NCBI RefSeq assembly: GCF_021365465.1
Contig: NZ_CP089932.1
Span: 744,001 to 808,000 of the forward strand
Reading direction: 5' to 3'
Source of the DNA: Erwinia tracheiphila
GTDB taxonomy: Bacteria; Pseudomonadota; Gammaproteobacteria; Enterobacterales; Enterobacteriaceae
Length of the DNA stretch: 64,000 nucleotides
Shown piece after piece: positions 1-9,531 of the stretch (positions are counted from its first letter, which is position 1; the number at the start of each line of letters is the position of its first letter). Position numbers and translations under genes: made by a program. A model generated the notes under the pieces. The model saw only the letters and a list, made by a program, of their open reading frames with translations, did not search any database and had not been told where the DNA came from.

Positions 1-75
1 GCCCAGCATTACGACAGGTTTCAGCGGATGGGCTAATCCTTTCAGGTGCCGTTTTTGTTTGGTACTCAGATTCAT
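1..75 (-). CDS. yhbY: YhbY, RNA-binding protein (N-terminal part only)
   Basis: The reverse strand encodes 25 residues beginning MNLSTKQKRHLKGLAHPLKP, which is the N-terminus of the CRM-domain protein YhbY that associates with pre-50S ribosomal particles. The ATG is at 75-73 and the gene runs off the left edge. It is divergent from rlmE, as in E. coli, so the two share the 126-bp interval 76-201. Nothing can be said about the rest of the protein. Confidence 0.88.
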   Translation of the reverse strand, partial: MNLSTKQKRHLKGLAHPLKPVVMLG

Positions 76-201
76 CGTATTTTTACTTACATTGGGGTTG
101 AAAACGGGACATTCTACCGCCATCTCGGGTGTATAGCCAAATCGGCGTGGTGATTTGCGTGGTTTATTTATCGCATACGTTGAATCATAGTTGGAAATTG
201 T

Positions 202-831
202 ATGACGGGTAAAAAGCGTTCTGCCAGTTCCAGCCGCTGGCTGCAGGAGCACTTTAGCGATAAATATGTGCTTGAGGCACAGAAAAAAGGGCTACGCTCT
301 CGTGCCTGGTTTAAACTGGATGAAATACAGCAAAGTGACAAGCTGTTTAAGCATGGGATGACGGTAGTTGATCTTGGGGCTGCTCCCGGAGGCTGGTCGC
401 AATATGTAGTTACGCAGATTGGTAATAAAGGTCGCGTGATTGCTTGTGATATTCTGCCGATGGATCCCATCGTTGGTGTCGATTTTCTTCAAGGTGATTT
501 TCGTGATGAAATTGTGTTAAAAGCTCTGATGTATCGCGTTGGATACGATAAAATACAGGTTGTAATGTCAGACATGGCACCTAACATGACCGGAACGCCT
601 GAAGTTGATATCCCAAGATCGATGTATTTGGTTGAGCTTGCGCTGGACATGTGTCGGGATGTACTGGCACCTGGCGGTAGTTTTTTAGTGAAAGTGTTTC
701 AGGGAGATGGCTTTGAAGATTACCTCCGGGAAATTCGCTCCCTGTTTACGAAAGTGAAAATTCGTAAACCGGATTCTTCGCGCTCTCGTTCGCGTGAAGT
801 GTACATTGTAGCGACAGGGCGCAAACTATAG
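202..831 (+). CDS. rlmE: 23S rRNA 2'-O-ribose U2552 methyltransferase RlmE
   Basis: This 209-residue protein has the usual RlmE (RrmJ/FtsJ) length. It methylates U2552 in the A-loop of 23S rRNA on the 50S subunit, using S-adenosylmethionine. The SAM-binding motif [12 protein letters not shown] lies at residues 56-67. The catalytic tetrad is at the same positions as in the E. coli enzyme: K38, D124, K164 and E199. The gene lies 46 bp upstream of ftsH in the same direction, the standard rlmE-ftsH operon. The protein appears intact and functional. Confidence 0.97.
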   Translation: MTGKKRSASSSRWLQEHFSDKYVLEAQKKGLRSRAWFKLDEIQQSDKLFKHGMTVVDLGAAPGGWSQYVVTQIGNKGRVIACDILPMDPIVGVDFLQGDFRDEIVLKALMYRVGYDKIQVVMSDMAPNMTGTPEVDIPRSMYLVELALDMCRDVLAPGGSFLVKVFQGDGFEDYLREIRSLFTKVKIRKPDSSRSRSREVYIVATGRKL

Positions 832-877
832 TACCCTACGCTGTCTGTTAACACAGTTGTAATATGAGGTTAATCCC

Positions 878-2818
878 TTGAGTGACATGGCGAAAAACCT
901 GATTCTTTGGTTAGTCATCGCAGTTGTGCTGATGTCGGTCTTCCAAAGTTTCGGGCCCAGCGAGTCGAATGGACGTAAGGTTGACTACTCAACTTTCCTG
1001 TCCGAAGTGAATCAGGATCAGGTTCGTGAGGCGCGCATTAATGGGCGTGAAATCAACGTTACCAAAAAGGACAGTAATCGATACACGACCTACATTCCCG
1101 TCAACGATCCCAAGTTACTCGATAACCTGTTGACTAAAAATGTGAAAGTAGTGGGTGAACCACCTGAAGAACCAAGCCTGTTGGCGTCAATTTTCATTTC
1201 ATGGTTCCCCATGCTCTTGCTTATCGGCGTCTGGATATTCTTTATGCGCCAGATGCAGGGCGGGGGCGGTAAAGGTGCAATGTCCTTTGGAAAAAGTAAA
1301 GCGCGCATGCTTACTGAAGACCAGATTAAAACCACTTTTGCTGATGTTGCAGGCTGTGATGAAGCGAAAGAAGAAGTGGGCGAGCTGGTCGAATATCTGC
1401 GTGAGCCGAGCCGGTTCCAGAAGCTGGGTGGCAAAATTCCGAAAGGTGTGCTGATGGTCGGCCCTCCCGGTACTGGTAAGACTCTGTTGGCTAAAGCTAT
1501 AGCAGGCGAAGCGAAAGTACCCTTCTTTACTATTTCAGGTTCTGATTTTGTAGAAATGTTTGTTGGCGTTGGTGCTTCTCGTGTTCGCGATATGTTCGAA
1601 CAGGCTAAAAAAGCAGCGCCTTGCATTATCTTTATCGATGAAATTGATGCGGTTGGTCGTCAGCGTGGTGCTGGTCTCGGCGGTGGTCATGATGAACGTG
1701 AGCAGACGTTAAACCAGATGCTGGTTGAAATGGATGGATTTGAAGGCAATGAGGGTATTATTGTTATTGCCGCCACTAACCGCCCGGATGTGCTTGACCC
1801 CGCATTACTACGACCCGGTCGCTTCGACAGGCAGGTTGTTGTTGGTCTGCCAGATGTGCGTGGTCGTGAGCAAATACTGAAAGTACACATGCGCCGTGTA
1901 CCCCTGGCACCCGACATCGATGCAGCAATTATTGCGCGTGGTACTCCCGGGTTCTCAGGTGCAGACCTGGCAAATCTGGTGAACGAAGCAGCGTTATTTG
2001 CTGCGCGTGGTAATCGTCGTGTAGTGTCGATGGTTGAGTTCGAAAAAGCGAAAGATAAAATCATGATGGGTGCAGAACGTCGCTCCATGGTGATGACGGA
2101 AGCGCAAAAAGAATCGACGGCTTACCATGAAGCGGGCCATGCGATTATTGGCAGACTGGTGCCTGAACATGACCCTGTTCATAAAGTTACCATTATTCCA
2201 AGAGGGCGCGCTCTGGGGGTAACGTTCTTCCTGCCTGAAGGCGATGCAATTAGCGCAAGCCGACAGAAGCTCGAAAGTCAAATTTCTACCTTATACGGTG
2301 GTCGTCTGGCCGAAGAGATAATCTACGGTGTTGAACATGTTTCTACCGGCGCTTCTAATGATATCAAGGTTGCGACTTCTATAGCACGTAACATGGTGAC
2401 GCAATGGGGTTTTTCAGAGAAACTTGGCCCATTGCTGTATGCAGAAGAAGAAGGAGAAGTCTTTCTGGGCCGCTCTGTCGCGAAAGCGAAGCACATGTCT
2501 GATGAAACCGCCCGCATCATCGACCAGGAAGTAAAGGCATTAGTTGAAGGCAACTATCAGCGTGCCCGCCATATCCTTAATGAAAATATGGATATTCTGC
2601 ATGCGATGAAGGATGCACTGATGAAGTATGAAACCATTGATGCACTTCAAATTGATGATTTGATGGCGCGTCGTGAAGTGCGCCCGCCAGCCGGTTGGGA
2701 AGATCCCGGCGCTAACAGTCCTGATGACAGTGGTATACCAAAGGCCCCCCGGCCTGTTGATGAACCTCGTGTTCCAAATCCCGGCAACACAATGTCAGAG
2801 CAGATTGGTGACAAATAG
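878..2818 (+). CDS. ftsH: ATP-dependent zinc metalloprotease FtsH
   Basis: The 646-residue inner-membrane AAA+ protease degrades unassembled membrane proteins and regulators such as LpxC and sigma-32. Two N-terminal membrane segments (about 5-24 and 100-122) flank a periplasmic domain. Walker A GPPGTGKT is at 195-202, Walker B IIFIDEID at about 250-257, the arginine fingers follow [14 protein letters not shown], and the zinc site HEAGH is at 417-421. The start is TTG (878-880), as annotated for the long form in E. coli; an ATG three codons later would give the short form. In E. coli folP-glmM follow directly, but here an IS110 element separates them. Confidence 0.97.
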   Translation: MSDMAKNLILWLVIAVVLMSVFQSFGPSESNGRKVDYSTFLSEVNQDQVREARINGREINVTKKDSNRYTTYIPVNDPKLLDNLLTKNVKVVGEPPEEPSLLASIFISWFPMLLLIGVWIFFMRQMQGGGGKGAMSFGKSKARMLTEDQIKTTFADVAGCDEAKEEVGELVEYLREPSRFQKLGGKIPKGVLMVGPPGTGKTLLAKAIAGEAKVPFFTISGSDFVEMFVGVGASRVRDMFEQAKKAAPCIIFIDEIDAVGRQRGAGLGGGHDEREQTLNQMLVEMDGFEGNEGIIVIAATNRPDVLDPALLRPGRFDRQVVVGLPDVRGREQILKVHMRRVPLAPDIDAAIIARGTPGFSGADLANLVNEAALFAARGNRRVVSMVEFEKAKDKIMMGAERRSMVMTEAQKESTAYHEAGHAIIGRLVPEHDPVHKVTIIPRGRALGVTFFLPEGDAISASRQKLESQISTLYGGRLAEEIIYGVEHVSTGASNDIKVATSIARNMVTQWGFSEKLGPLLYAEEEGEVFLGRSVAKAKHMSDETARIIDQEVKALVEGNYQRARHILNENMDILHAMKDALMKYETIDALQIDDLMARREVRPPAGWEDPGANSPDDSGIPKAPRPVDEPRVPNPGNTMSEQIGDK

Positions 2819-2857
2819 TCCATTCTGAGTCCACAAAAAAACCGGCGCTGACCGGGT

Positions 2858-4180
2858 TAATAAGATGGTCACCCCCACCCTGTGAGCGGTACGCTGGCAG
2901 GGTGTTTTATTTCAGAGGGAACCATCATGCAACACGTTATGCTTATTGGTATTGCTCCCGGTAAACATTCCTTCCACGTTCACTGTCAGGACGAAAAAGA
3001 TAATGCCCTGTTGCGCAAAAAGTTTTCCCGCACTCAGCGTATTCATTTTCTCGGTTCCTGCAAGAAGGCAACCGTGGTGATGGAGTCCAGCGGCGGGGCG
3101 CATTTCATGGCACGCCGGATTGCTGATTCAGGTCATGAGACAAAGATGATTTCTCCGCAGTTTGTCCGCCTTTATTGTCAGGAGCAACAAAAACGATTTT
3201 GTCGATGCTGAAGCTATCTGTGAGGCGGCTTGCCGGTCCGCCATGCGTTTTGTAAAACCCCGGACGGAAGAGCAGCAGGTAATGGCTGCCCGGCATCGGG
3301 TCCGTGACTCGCTGATACGGCAACGCGTTAAAACCACCAACCAGATGCACGCTTTTTTACTGGAGTTCGGTGTCAGTCTGCCGTGCGGTGTTGCCGTGAT
3401 ACGAGGTCTGGCCAGCGTGCTGGAAGAAAATGGCTTCCCGCCTTATCTGGCAAGGGTTCTGAGCAGACTCCACAGCCAGTATATTTACCCTGTCGGGGAA
3501 ATTGATGAAATCGATAAAGAACTGAAAACCCATCTTGCGGAGGCTGAAACCGCGCAGCGCCTGCTGACCATTCCCGGTATCGGGCCGGCAACGGCGAGCC
3601 TGTTAGCCACCCGTCCGGGTGACGGAAAAAACTATGCCAGCAGGGGTGATTTTGCCGCTTCAACCGGACTGGTTCCCCGCCAGTAGAGCAGGGGTGGAAA
3701 AACGACACTGATGGGCATCAGCAAGCGGGGTGATAAGAATCTGCGACGGCTGCTGGTGCGGTGTGCACGGGTGTTTATGCAGTGGCTGGAGCACAATCCA
3801 GGGCGTCTGGCAGAGTGGGTTAAAAAGCAGCTTGCCAGCCATCACTCGAACGTGGTGGCGTGCGCTCTGTCCAGCAAACTGGCACGCATAGTCCGGGCAG
3901 TTACGGCACACCAGTCGGCATTCAGTAAATAAACGAGTCAACGAAAAACTCGTCAGCTCAGTTAACAGGTGACTTTCTGGTTTTGCGACGACAGATAATT
4001 GATGAGATGAACGGCATATCGGCTTACTGATGAACCTGACATAAAAAATGGCTCTCTGAAGCCGACAGGGTTTTTAAGGTTCGGCCGGCGCGGACATCCT
4101 TGTCCACCAGACGCCGGATAGATTTAAGCAAGCCCATCATAAATCAAAATCTGTGTTGCAAAAACGGGGGTGACCATAGA
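2858..4180 (+). mobile_element. IS110-family (IS1111-like) element, copy 1
   Basis: The element sits between ftsH and folP. Its limits are set by comparison with the second copy (19661-21341), whose left end is identical from GGGTTAATAAG onward, and by a 12-bp subterminal inverted repeat: ATGGTCACCCCC at 2865-2876 against GGGGGTGACCAT at 4166-4177. Subterminal repeats of this kind are typical of the IS1111 subgroup. The element carries one defective transposase gene. Its exact outer ends are uncertain by several bases. Sequence between 3933 and 4165 is non-coding element DNA. Confidence 0.85.
2927..3932 (+). pseudogene. IS110-family transposase, broken (copy 1)
   Basis: Three collinear pieces make up one IS110-type DEDD transposase/recombinase. 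The first (ATG at 2927, after AGAGGGA) contains SRTQRIHF and VVMESSGGAHFMARRIA. The second begins near 3166 with SNKNDFVDAEAICEAA and runs to a TAG at 3684-3686. The third continues in the same frame (GISKRGDKNLRRLLVRCARVF). Three lesions are visible. The first catalytic aspartate (family IGIDLGKH) reads IGIAPGKH. A one-base frameshift lies near 3166-3177. A TAG replaces the Tyr codon after LVPRQ. The 20-kb copy has all three lesions, so they predate the duplication. Confidence 0.88.
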
Positions 4181-4230
4181 TTTTTATACCTAAAAAATAA
4201 ATGCGAACGGAAAAATTCGGAGACACTGCT

Positions 4231-5067
4231 ATGAAGCTTTACGCCAGAGATTCCGTGCTCGATCTCTCACATCCCCATATTATGGGTATTTTAAATGTGA
4301 CCCCGGATTCTTTTTCAGATGGTGGTAAGCATAACGACTTAATCCAGGCGATTACACATGCAAATGAAATGATTAATGCGGGAGCCACTATCATCGATGT
4401 AGGCGGGGAATCAACTCGCCCAGGCGCTTGCGATATTGGTGTGGGGGAGGAGTTGGATCGGGTCATTCCGGTTATTGAGGCCATTTCACAACGTTTTGAA
4501 GTATGGGTCTCCGTGGATACCTCTAAACCGGAAGTCATTAATGAGGCGGCAAAGGCAGGAGTCCATTTGATTAACGATGTTCGCTCATTACAAGAACCCG
4601 GAGCGCTCAATGCAGCGGCTGCAACAGGGTTGCCAGTCTGTCTCATGCATATGCAGGGTTCGCCTCGAACCATGCAGCAATCTCCTCAATATCGGCATTT
4701 GCTCCGGGATATAGAGGCATTTTTCATTGAACACATCGCACGTTGTAACGCAGTGGGAATAAAAAAAGATCGGTTGCTGCTCGACCCTGGGTTCGGTTTC
4801 GGTAAAAATCTTGGACACAATTATCAGTTGTTAGCGCACCTGGCCGATTTTCACCAATTTGGTTTGCCGCTGTTGGTAGGGATGTCACGTAAAAGTATGA
4901 TAGGCCAGTTGCTAAATGTTGGCCCATCACAGCGGCTGACCGGTAGCCTGGCCTGCGCTGTAATCGCGGCTATGCAGGGTGCGCACATTTTGCGTGTTCA
5001 CGATGTTAGAGAAACTGTCGAAGCTATGCGCGTCGTCGAAGCAACACTGTCAGCGAAGGAAAAGTAA
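4231..5067 (+). CDS. folP: Dihydropteroate synthase
   Basis: The protein condenses p-aminobenzoate with dihydropterin pyrophosphate in folate synthesis and is the sulfonamide target. It has 278 residues from the ATG at 4231, preceded by GGAG at 4219-4222. The upstream in-frame ATG at 4201 would add ten residues absent from the family. Family motifs are present: [15 protein letters not shown] near residue 17, GGESTRPGA near residue 60 and DPGFGFGKN near residue 185, plus SRKSMIG. glmM follows after 4 bp. The upstream IS110 copy cuts the gene off from the ftsH promoter, so its present promoter is unclear. Confidence 0.97.
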   Translation: MKLYARDSVLDLSHPHIMGILNVTPDSFSDGGKHNDLIQAITHANEMINAGATIIDVGGESTRPGACDIGVGEELDRVIPVIEAISQRFEVWVSVDTSKPEVINEAAKAGVHLINDVRSLQEPGALNAAAATGLPVCLMHMQGSPRTMQQSPQYRHLLRDIEAFFIEHIARCNAVGIKKDRLLLDPGFGFGKNLGHNYQLLAHLADFHQFGLPLLVGMSRKSMIGQLLNVGPSQRLTGSLACAVIAAMQGAHILRVHDVRETVEAMRVVEATLSAKEK

Positions 5068-5071
5068 CGCT

Positions 5072-6406
5072 ATGAGCAATCGTAAATATTTTGGTACCGA
5101 TGGTATTCGCGGAAAAGTTGGTGAATCCCCGATTACCCCGGATTTCGTTTTGAAGCTCGGTTGGGCGGCGGGTAAGGTACTGGCGAGAAATGGCTCAAAA
5201 AAAATTATTATTGGTAAGGATACGCGCATCTCTGGTTATATGCTGGAGTCGGCTCTTGAAGCTGGGCTTGCGGCGGCCGGCTTATCGGCAGCATTTACCG
5301 GACCGATGCCAACTCCGGCAATAGCATATCTGACCCGTACTTTTCGTGCAGAAGCGGGGATCGTTATTTCCGCCTCACACAACCCCTTTGATGATAATGG
5401 CATTAAATTTTTCTCTATAGAGGGCACAAAGTTGCCAGATGAAGTGGAAGCGGCAATTGAGGCTGAAATGGAAAAGCCGATTACTTGTGTGGAGTCTGCT
5501 GAACTGGGGCGCGCAAGCCGAATTGTTGATGCTGCCGGACGTTATATTGAATTTTGCAAAGGGACTTTTCCAGGTGAATTGAGCTTGAGTGGCCTGAGGA
5601 TTGTCGTGGATTGTGCCAATGGTGCGACTTATCACATTGCACCAAACGTTTTACGTGAACTGGGCGCAACGGTCATCACGTTGGGTGTACAGCCAGACGG
5701 TATGAACATTAATAAAGAATGCGGCGCAACGGATATTCGTAAGTTGCAGGAGCGAGTACTTGCTGAAAAAGCAGATATCGGTCTGGCATATGACGGCGAT
5801 GGTGATCGTATCATGATGGTAGATCATCTTGGCGACAAAGTGGACGGTGACCAAATTCTCTATATTATTGCTCGTGAGGGATTGCGCCAGGGACAACTAA
5901 AAGGTGGCGTAGTGGGTACACTGATGAGCAATATGGGACTGGAGTTGGCTCTCAAGCAGCTTGGAATTCCTTTTGTTCGTGCTAAGGTCGGCGATCGTTA
6001 CGTTCTGGAGAAACTTCAGGAGAAAGGCTGGCGACTGGGCGCTGAAAACTCGGGTCACGTTATCTTGCTTGATAAGACGACGACCGGAGATGGCATTGTG
6101 GCCGGTTTACAGGTTCTTACTGCAATGGTTCGCAACCAGATGACTCTCCATGACCTTTGCAGCGGAATGAAGTTGCTGCCGCAAGTTTTGGTTAACGTTC
6201 ACTTTAGCGGGACAACTAACCCACTTGAAGATGAGCAGGTCAAAGCTATTACCGCTGAAGTTGAACAGGAGCTTAATGGTAAGGGGCGTGTACTGCTTCG
6301 TAAATCGGGCACAGAGCCACTGATTCGAGTAATGGTTGAGGGAGAGCACCAGGAGCAGGTGATATCACTGGCAAATAGTATTGCTGATGCGGTTAAATCT
6401 GTATAA
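5072..6406 (+). CDS. glmM: Phosphoglucosamine mutase
   Basis: The 444-residue enzyme converts glucosamine-6-phosphate to glucosamine-1-phosphate for UDP-GlcNAc, and so for peptidoglycan and LPS. The phosphoserine loop [12 protein letters not shown] carries Ser102 as in E. coli GlmM. The metal-binding loop DGDGDRI lies near residues 241-247, and the C-terminal phosphate-binding motif reads [12 protein letters not shown]. The start is the ATG 4 bp after folP. A longer reading frame open from 4979 overlaps folP and is not used. The gene looks intact. Confidence 0.97.
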   Translation: MSNRKYFGTDGIRGKVGESPITPDFVLKLGWAAGKVLARNGSKKIIIGKDTRISGYMLESALEAGLAAAGLSAAFTGPMPTPAIAYLTRTFRAEAGIVISASHNPFDDNGIKFFSIEGTKLPDEVEAAIEAEMEKPITCVESAELGRASRIVDAAGRYIEFCKGTFPGELSLSGLRIVVDCANGATYHIAPNVLRELGATVITLGVQPDGMNINKECGATDIRKLQERVLAEKADIGLAYDGDGDRIMMVDHLGDKVDGDQILYIIAREGLRQGQLKGGVVGTLMSNMGLELALKQLGIPFVRAKVGDRYVLEKLQEKGWRLGAENSGHVILLDKTTTGDGIVAGLQVLTAMVRNQMTLHDLCSGMKLLPQVLVNVHFSGTTNPLEDEQVKAITAEVEQELNGKGRVLLRKSGTEPLIRVMVEGEHQEQVISLANSIADAVKSV

Positions 6407-6707
6407 GTACAGTTAACGTCTGAGCAGTGTGGATAAGTCATTCGAAGTACAAGCCCGGCAATAAACTTTATTTGTTCGTGTTGTACAAAGGAAATTACTG
6501 TGATTGTTTGAAATATAAGCATATTTTCAATTTTAGAAAGCATTTCGCTGATTTTTTCTGCAAACAATATCATGACAGTAAATTGCCCTTGCGCGGGCAG
6601 TCGGCTTTAGTTAGTATTCATACCCGCTTCTGATGGGTGTGAATACTATTTAAACCCATTTATGTTGAAGCTTTTGATATGCGATGATCGCAAGGAACAG
6701 ATTGATT
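6407..6707 (+). promoter_or_regulatory. glmM-secG intergenic region with a long hairpin
   Basis: This 301-bp gap contains no convincing gene. Its main structure is a 14-bp stem (6612-6625 with 6635-6648, one G-T wobble, 9-nt loop) located 59 bp before secG. It is preceded by a smaller GC hairpin at about 6584-6600 (TTGCCC...GGGCAG). Neither has a proper T-run, so they could be a weak terminator after glmM or a structured leader for secG. The rest is AT-rich and featureless. Confidence 0.5.
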
Positions 6708-7043
6708 ATGTACGAAGCTCTTTTAGTTGTTTTCCTTATTGTAGCAATAGGCCTTGTTGGCCTGATTATGTTACAGCAAGGTAAAGGCGCTGATATGGGC
6801 GCGTCGTTTGGTGCTGGATCTTCGGCAACGCTGTTTGGTTCAAACGGTTCAGGTAATTTTATGACCCGAATGACCGCGGTGCTGGCGACATTATTTTTCA
6901 TAATTAGTCTGATTCTTGGAAATATCAACAGTAACAAAACACAGAAAGGAAGCGAGTGGGAAAATCTGACTCAGCCTGCACAATCTCAGCAGCAGAATCA
7001 GCCCGCTAACCCAGCAGCACCGGGAAGCGATATCCCACACTAA
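6708..7043 (+). CDS. secG: Preprotein translocase subunit SecG
   Basis: The 111-residue inner-membrane protein stimulates SecYEA-driven protein export. Two hydrophobic segments are seen, at residues 2-22 (MYEALLVVFLIVAIGLVGLI) and about 52-71. They are joined by the conserved cytoplasmic loop QQGKGADMGASFGAG. The C-terminus is rich in Gln and Pro and is typically variable. The ATG follows AAGGAACAG. As in E. coli, it lies between glmM and a leucine tRNA gene. Confidence 0.96.
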   Translation: MYEALLVVFLIVAIGLVGLIMLQQGKGADMGASFGAGSSATLFGSNGSGNFMTRMTAVLATLFFIISLILGNINSNKTQKGSEWENLTQPAQSQQQNQPANPAAPGSDIPH

Positions 7044-7093
7044 GCATGCTGTGACGTTCGACGCGACAGAATTTAAAAGTCGCAACCTTTAGT

Positions 7094-7180
7094 GCCGTGG
7101 TGGTGGAATTGGTAGACACGCTACCTTGAGGTGGTAGTGCCCGCATGGGCTTACGGGTTCAAGTCCCGTCCTCGGTACCA
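7094..7180 (+). tRNA. leuU: tRNA-Leu(GAG), with an acceptor-stem mismatch
   Basis: The 87-nt gene ends in an encoded CCA, has anticodon GAG in the loop CTTGAGG, a long class-II variable arm and the TTCAAGTCC T-loop. It matches E. coli leuU in sequence and in its position after secG. Base 5 is T (position 7098) where the E. coli gene has A. The facing base 68 is still T, so the acceptor stem has a U-U mismatch between sound pairs. In E. coli this is the only GAG-anticodon leucine tRNA gene. Confidence 0.93.
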
Positions 7181-7239
7181 AATCTCAGTTTTGCTTGCAT
7201 TTCCTGCAAGATCGGCGTAGTATTTGCCACGTTTTCGGA

Positions 7240-7316
<77 letters not shown>

Positions 7317-7443
7317 TTTCCCTAAGAGTTCTTTTCAAATATTCTGTATACATTAAATAAGTACTACAGCAGGTTTTGAAAAAAACTCTTCAGGATTGTG
7401 CCGAAACCGCCATTTATGGCGTACAGGGTCCAGTCGCTTAACG

Positions 7444-7465
7444 CCCCGAATTTTCGGGGTTTTTT
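7444..7465 (+). terminator. Terminator after the tRNA pair
   Basis: CCCCGAATTTTCGGGG is followed by six T residues. It is the first of two tandem intrinsic terminators between metY and rimP. Confidence 0.85.
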
Positions 7466-7486
7466 GTTATCAGAAAACAGCAAACT

Positions 7487-7507
7487 GGGCTATTAAGCCC
7501 TTTTTTT
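7487..7507 (+). terminator. Second terminator or attenuator before rimP
   Basis: The stem GGGC with tetraloop-like ATTA and AGCCC is followed by seven T residues and ends 17 bp before the rimP start. Together with the previous hairpin it would act as an attenuator on read-through from metY into the nusA operon, which is known to be transcribed from upstream of metY in E. coli. Confidence 0.75.
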
Positions 7508-7524
7508 ATGTCTTGGGGGTGGGA

Positions 7525-7977
7525 TTGTCCACATTAGAGCAAAAATTAACAGAGCTGATTGCAGCGCCGGTTGAAGCGCTCGGTTTTGAGTTGGTCGGTA
7601 TTGAATTTATACGCAGCCGAATTTCTACATTGCGCATCTATATCGATAGTGAAGATGGCATCAATGTTGATGATTGCGCCGATGTCAGTCACCAGGTTAG
7701 CGCCGTGTTTGATGTTGAGGACCCCATCACCGTGGCTTATAACCTTGAAGTTTCCTCACCAGGCCTTGACCGCCCACTTTTCACTGCTGGACATTATGCC
7801 AGATTTCTCGGTGAAGAAGTGAGTCTGGTGTTGCGTATGGCCGTACAAAATCGCCGCAAATGGCAGGGGATCATTCGATCTGTTGAGGGTGAAATGATTA
7901 CTGTTGCTGTTGAAGGTAACGACGAAGTGTTCGCACTGAGCAATATCCAGAAGGCGAACCTGGTTCCCCACTTTTAA
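7525..7977 (+). CDS. rimP: Ribosome maturation factor RimP
   Basis: The 150-residue protein assists 30S subunit maturation. The N-terminal alpha/beta domain carries GFELVGIEF and the [17 protein letters not shown] stretch. The C-terminal Sm-like domain ends in [15 protein letters not shown], as in E. coli. Length and alignment select the TTG at 7525-7527, preceded by GGGGGTGGGA. An upstream extension of the frame runs through two terminators and is rejected. It is the first gene of the rimP-nusA-infB-rbfA-truB operon. Confidence 0.95.
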   Translation: MSTLEQKLTELIAAPVEALGFELVGIEFIRSRISTLRIYIDSEDGINVDDCADVSHQVSAVFDVEDPITVAYNLEVSSPGLDRPLFTAGHYARFLGEEVSLVLRMAVQNRRKWQGIIRSVEGEMITVAVEGNDEVFALSNIQKANLVPHF

Positions 7978-8001
7978 AAGTCCGGATTGAGGCATACCAG
8001 G

Positions 8002-9507
8002 ATGAACAAAGAGATCTTAGCTGTAGTTGAGGCAGTATCTAATGAGAAATCCCTCCCGCGCGAAAAGATTTTCGAAGCGTTGGAGAGTGCGCTTGCTACC
8101 GCTACCAAGAAAAAATATGAGCAGGAAATCGACGTCCGCGTCAGCATCGACCGTAAAAGTGGTGATTTCGATACCTTTCGCCGTTGGCTTGTTGTTGAAG
8201 AAGTCACCATGCCGACCCGTGAAATCACCCTGGAAGCTGCACGTTTCGATGATGGCTCATTGAATGCTGGCGACTTTGTTGAAGATCAAATTGAGTCGGT
8301 TACCTTTGACCGCATTACCACGCAGACTGCCAAGCAGGTGATTGTTCAGAAAGTACGTGAAGCAGAGCGTGCTATGGTGGTCGATCAATTTCGTGAGCAG
8401 GAAGGTGAAATTATCACCGGCGTGGTGAAAAAAGTTAACCGTGACAACATATCACTCGAAGTTCGGCCAAATGATGGTTCAAGCACCAATGCTGAAGCGG
8501 TAATTATTCGTGAAGATATGTTGCCTCGCGAAAACTTTCGTCCAGGTGATCGTATCCGTGGTGTGCTTTATGCGGTGCGGCCTGAAGCGCGTGGCGCGCA
8601 ACTGTTTGTCAGCCGCTCAAAACCGGAAATGCTTATTGAGCTGTTTCGTATTGAAGTGCCGGAAATTGCTGAAGAAGTGCTGGAGATTAAGACTGCCGCC
8701 CGCGACCCTGGTTCCCGCGCTAAAATTGCGGTGAAAACCAACGACAAACGTATTGACCCTGTGGGTGCCTGCGTCGGTATGCGCGGCGCTCGTGTCCAGG
8801 CGGTTTCCAGTGAGTTGGGTGGCGAACGTATTGATATCGTTCTGTGGGATGATAACCCGGCTCAATTTGTGATCAATGCCATGGCCCCAGCAGATGTCGC
8901 GTCTATCGTGGTTGATGAGGATAATCATACGATGGATATCGCGGTTGAGGCTGGGAATTTGGCGCAGGCAATTGGCCGTAATGGTCAGAACGTTCGCCTG
9001 GCTTCACAGCTTAGTGGCTGGGAGCTCAATGTGATGACGGTAGACGATTTGCAAGCCAAACATCAGGCTGAAGCCCATGCAGCCATTGACGTCTTTACAC
9101 GCCATCTTGATATTGATGAAGAGTTCGCGACCATTCTGGTTGAGGAAGGTTTCTCTTCTCTTGAAGAGTTGGCTTACGTACCGATTCATGAACTGCTTGA
9201 AATTGATGGTCTGGATGAAGAGACCGTTGAAGTATTGCGTGATCGTGCAAAAAATGCGTTAACCACACTTGCTCTGGAAAAAGCAGAGAGTCACGGCAGC
9301 AATACGCCGGCAGAAGATTTGCTAAATCTGGAAGGTCTGGATCGTGAAATGGCATTTAAGCTGGCGGCGGCGGGTGTTTGCACGCTGGAAGATCTTGCCG
9401 AGCAGGGTGTTGACGACCTGACAGATATTGAAGGCCTGAGTGGTGAGCAGGCTGGTGAGCTTATTATGGCTGCCAGAAATATTTGTTGGTTCGGTAACGA
9501 CGCATAA
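8002..9507 (+). CDS. nusA: Transcription termination/antitermination factor NusA
   Basis: The 501-residue RNA polymerase accessory protein acts in pausing, termination and rRNA antitermination. In order it has the N-terminal RNAP-binding domain (1-125), the S1 domain (about 135-200), two KH domains (including [13 protein letters not shown] and [13 protein letters not shown]), and two acidic AR repeats ending WFGNDA. It is six residues longer than E. coli NusA. The extra residues lie in the S1 domain at about 155-162, where RPNDGSST stands in place of a short DLGN loop. infB follows after 24 bp. Confidence 0.97.
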   Translation: MNKEILAVVEAVSNEKSLPREKIFEALESALATATKKKYEQEIDVRVSIDRKSGDFDTFRRWLVVEEVTMPTREITLEAARFDDGSLNAGDFVEDQIESVTFDRITTQTAKQVIVQKVREAERAMVVDQFREQEGEIITGVVKKVNRDNISLEVRPNDGSSTNAEAVIIREDMLPRENFRPGDRIRGVLYAVRPEARGAQLFVSRSKPEMLIELFRIEVPEIAEEVLEIKTAARDPGSRAKIAVKTNDKRIDPVGACVGMRGARVQAVSSELGGERIDIVLWDDNPAQFVINAMAPADVASIVVDEDNHTMDIAVEAGNLAQAIGRNGQNVRLASQLSGWELNVMTVDDLQAKHQAEAHAAIDVFTRHLDIDEEFATILVEEGFSSLEELAYVPIHELLEIDGLDEETVEVLRDRAKNALTTLALEKAESHGSNTPAEDLLNLEGLDREMAFKLAAAGVCTLEDLAEQGVDDLTDIEGLSGEQAGELIMAARNICWFGNDA

Positions 9508-9531
9508 CAAACTGTAGCAGGAAGGAACAGC

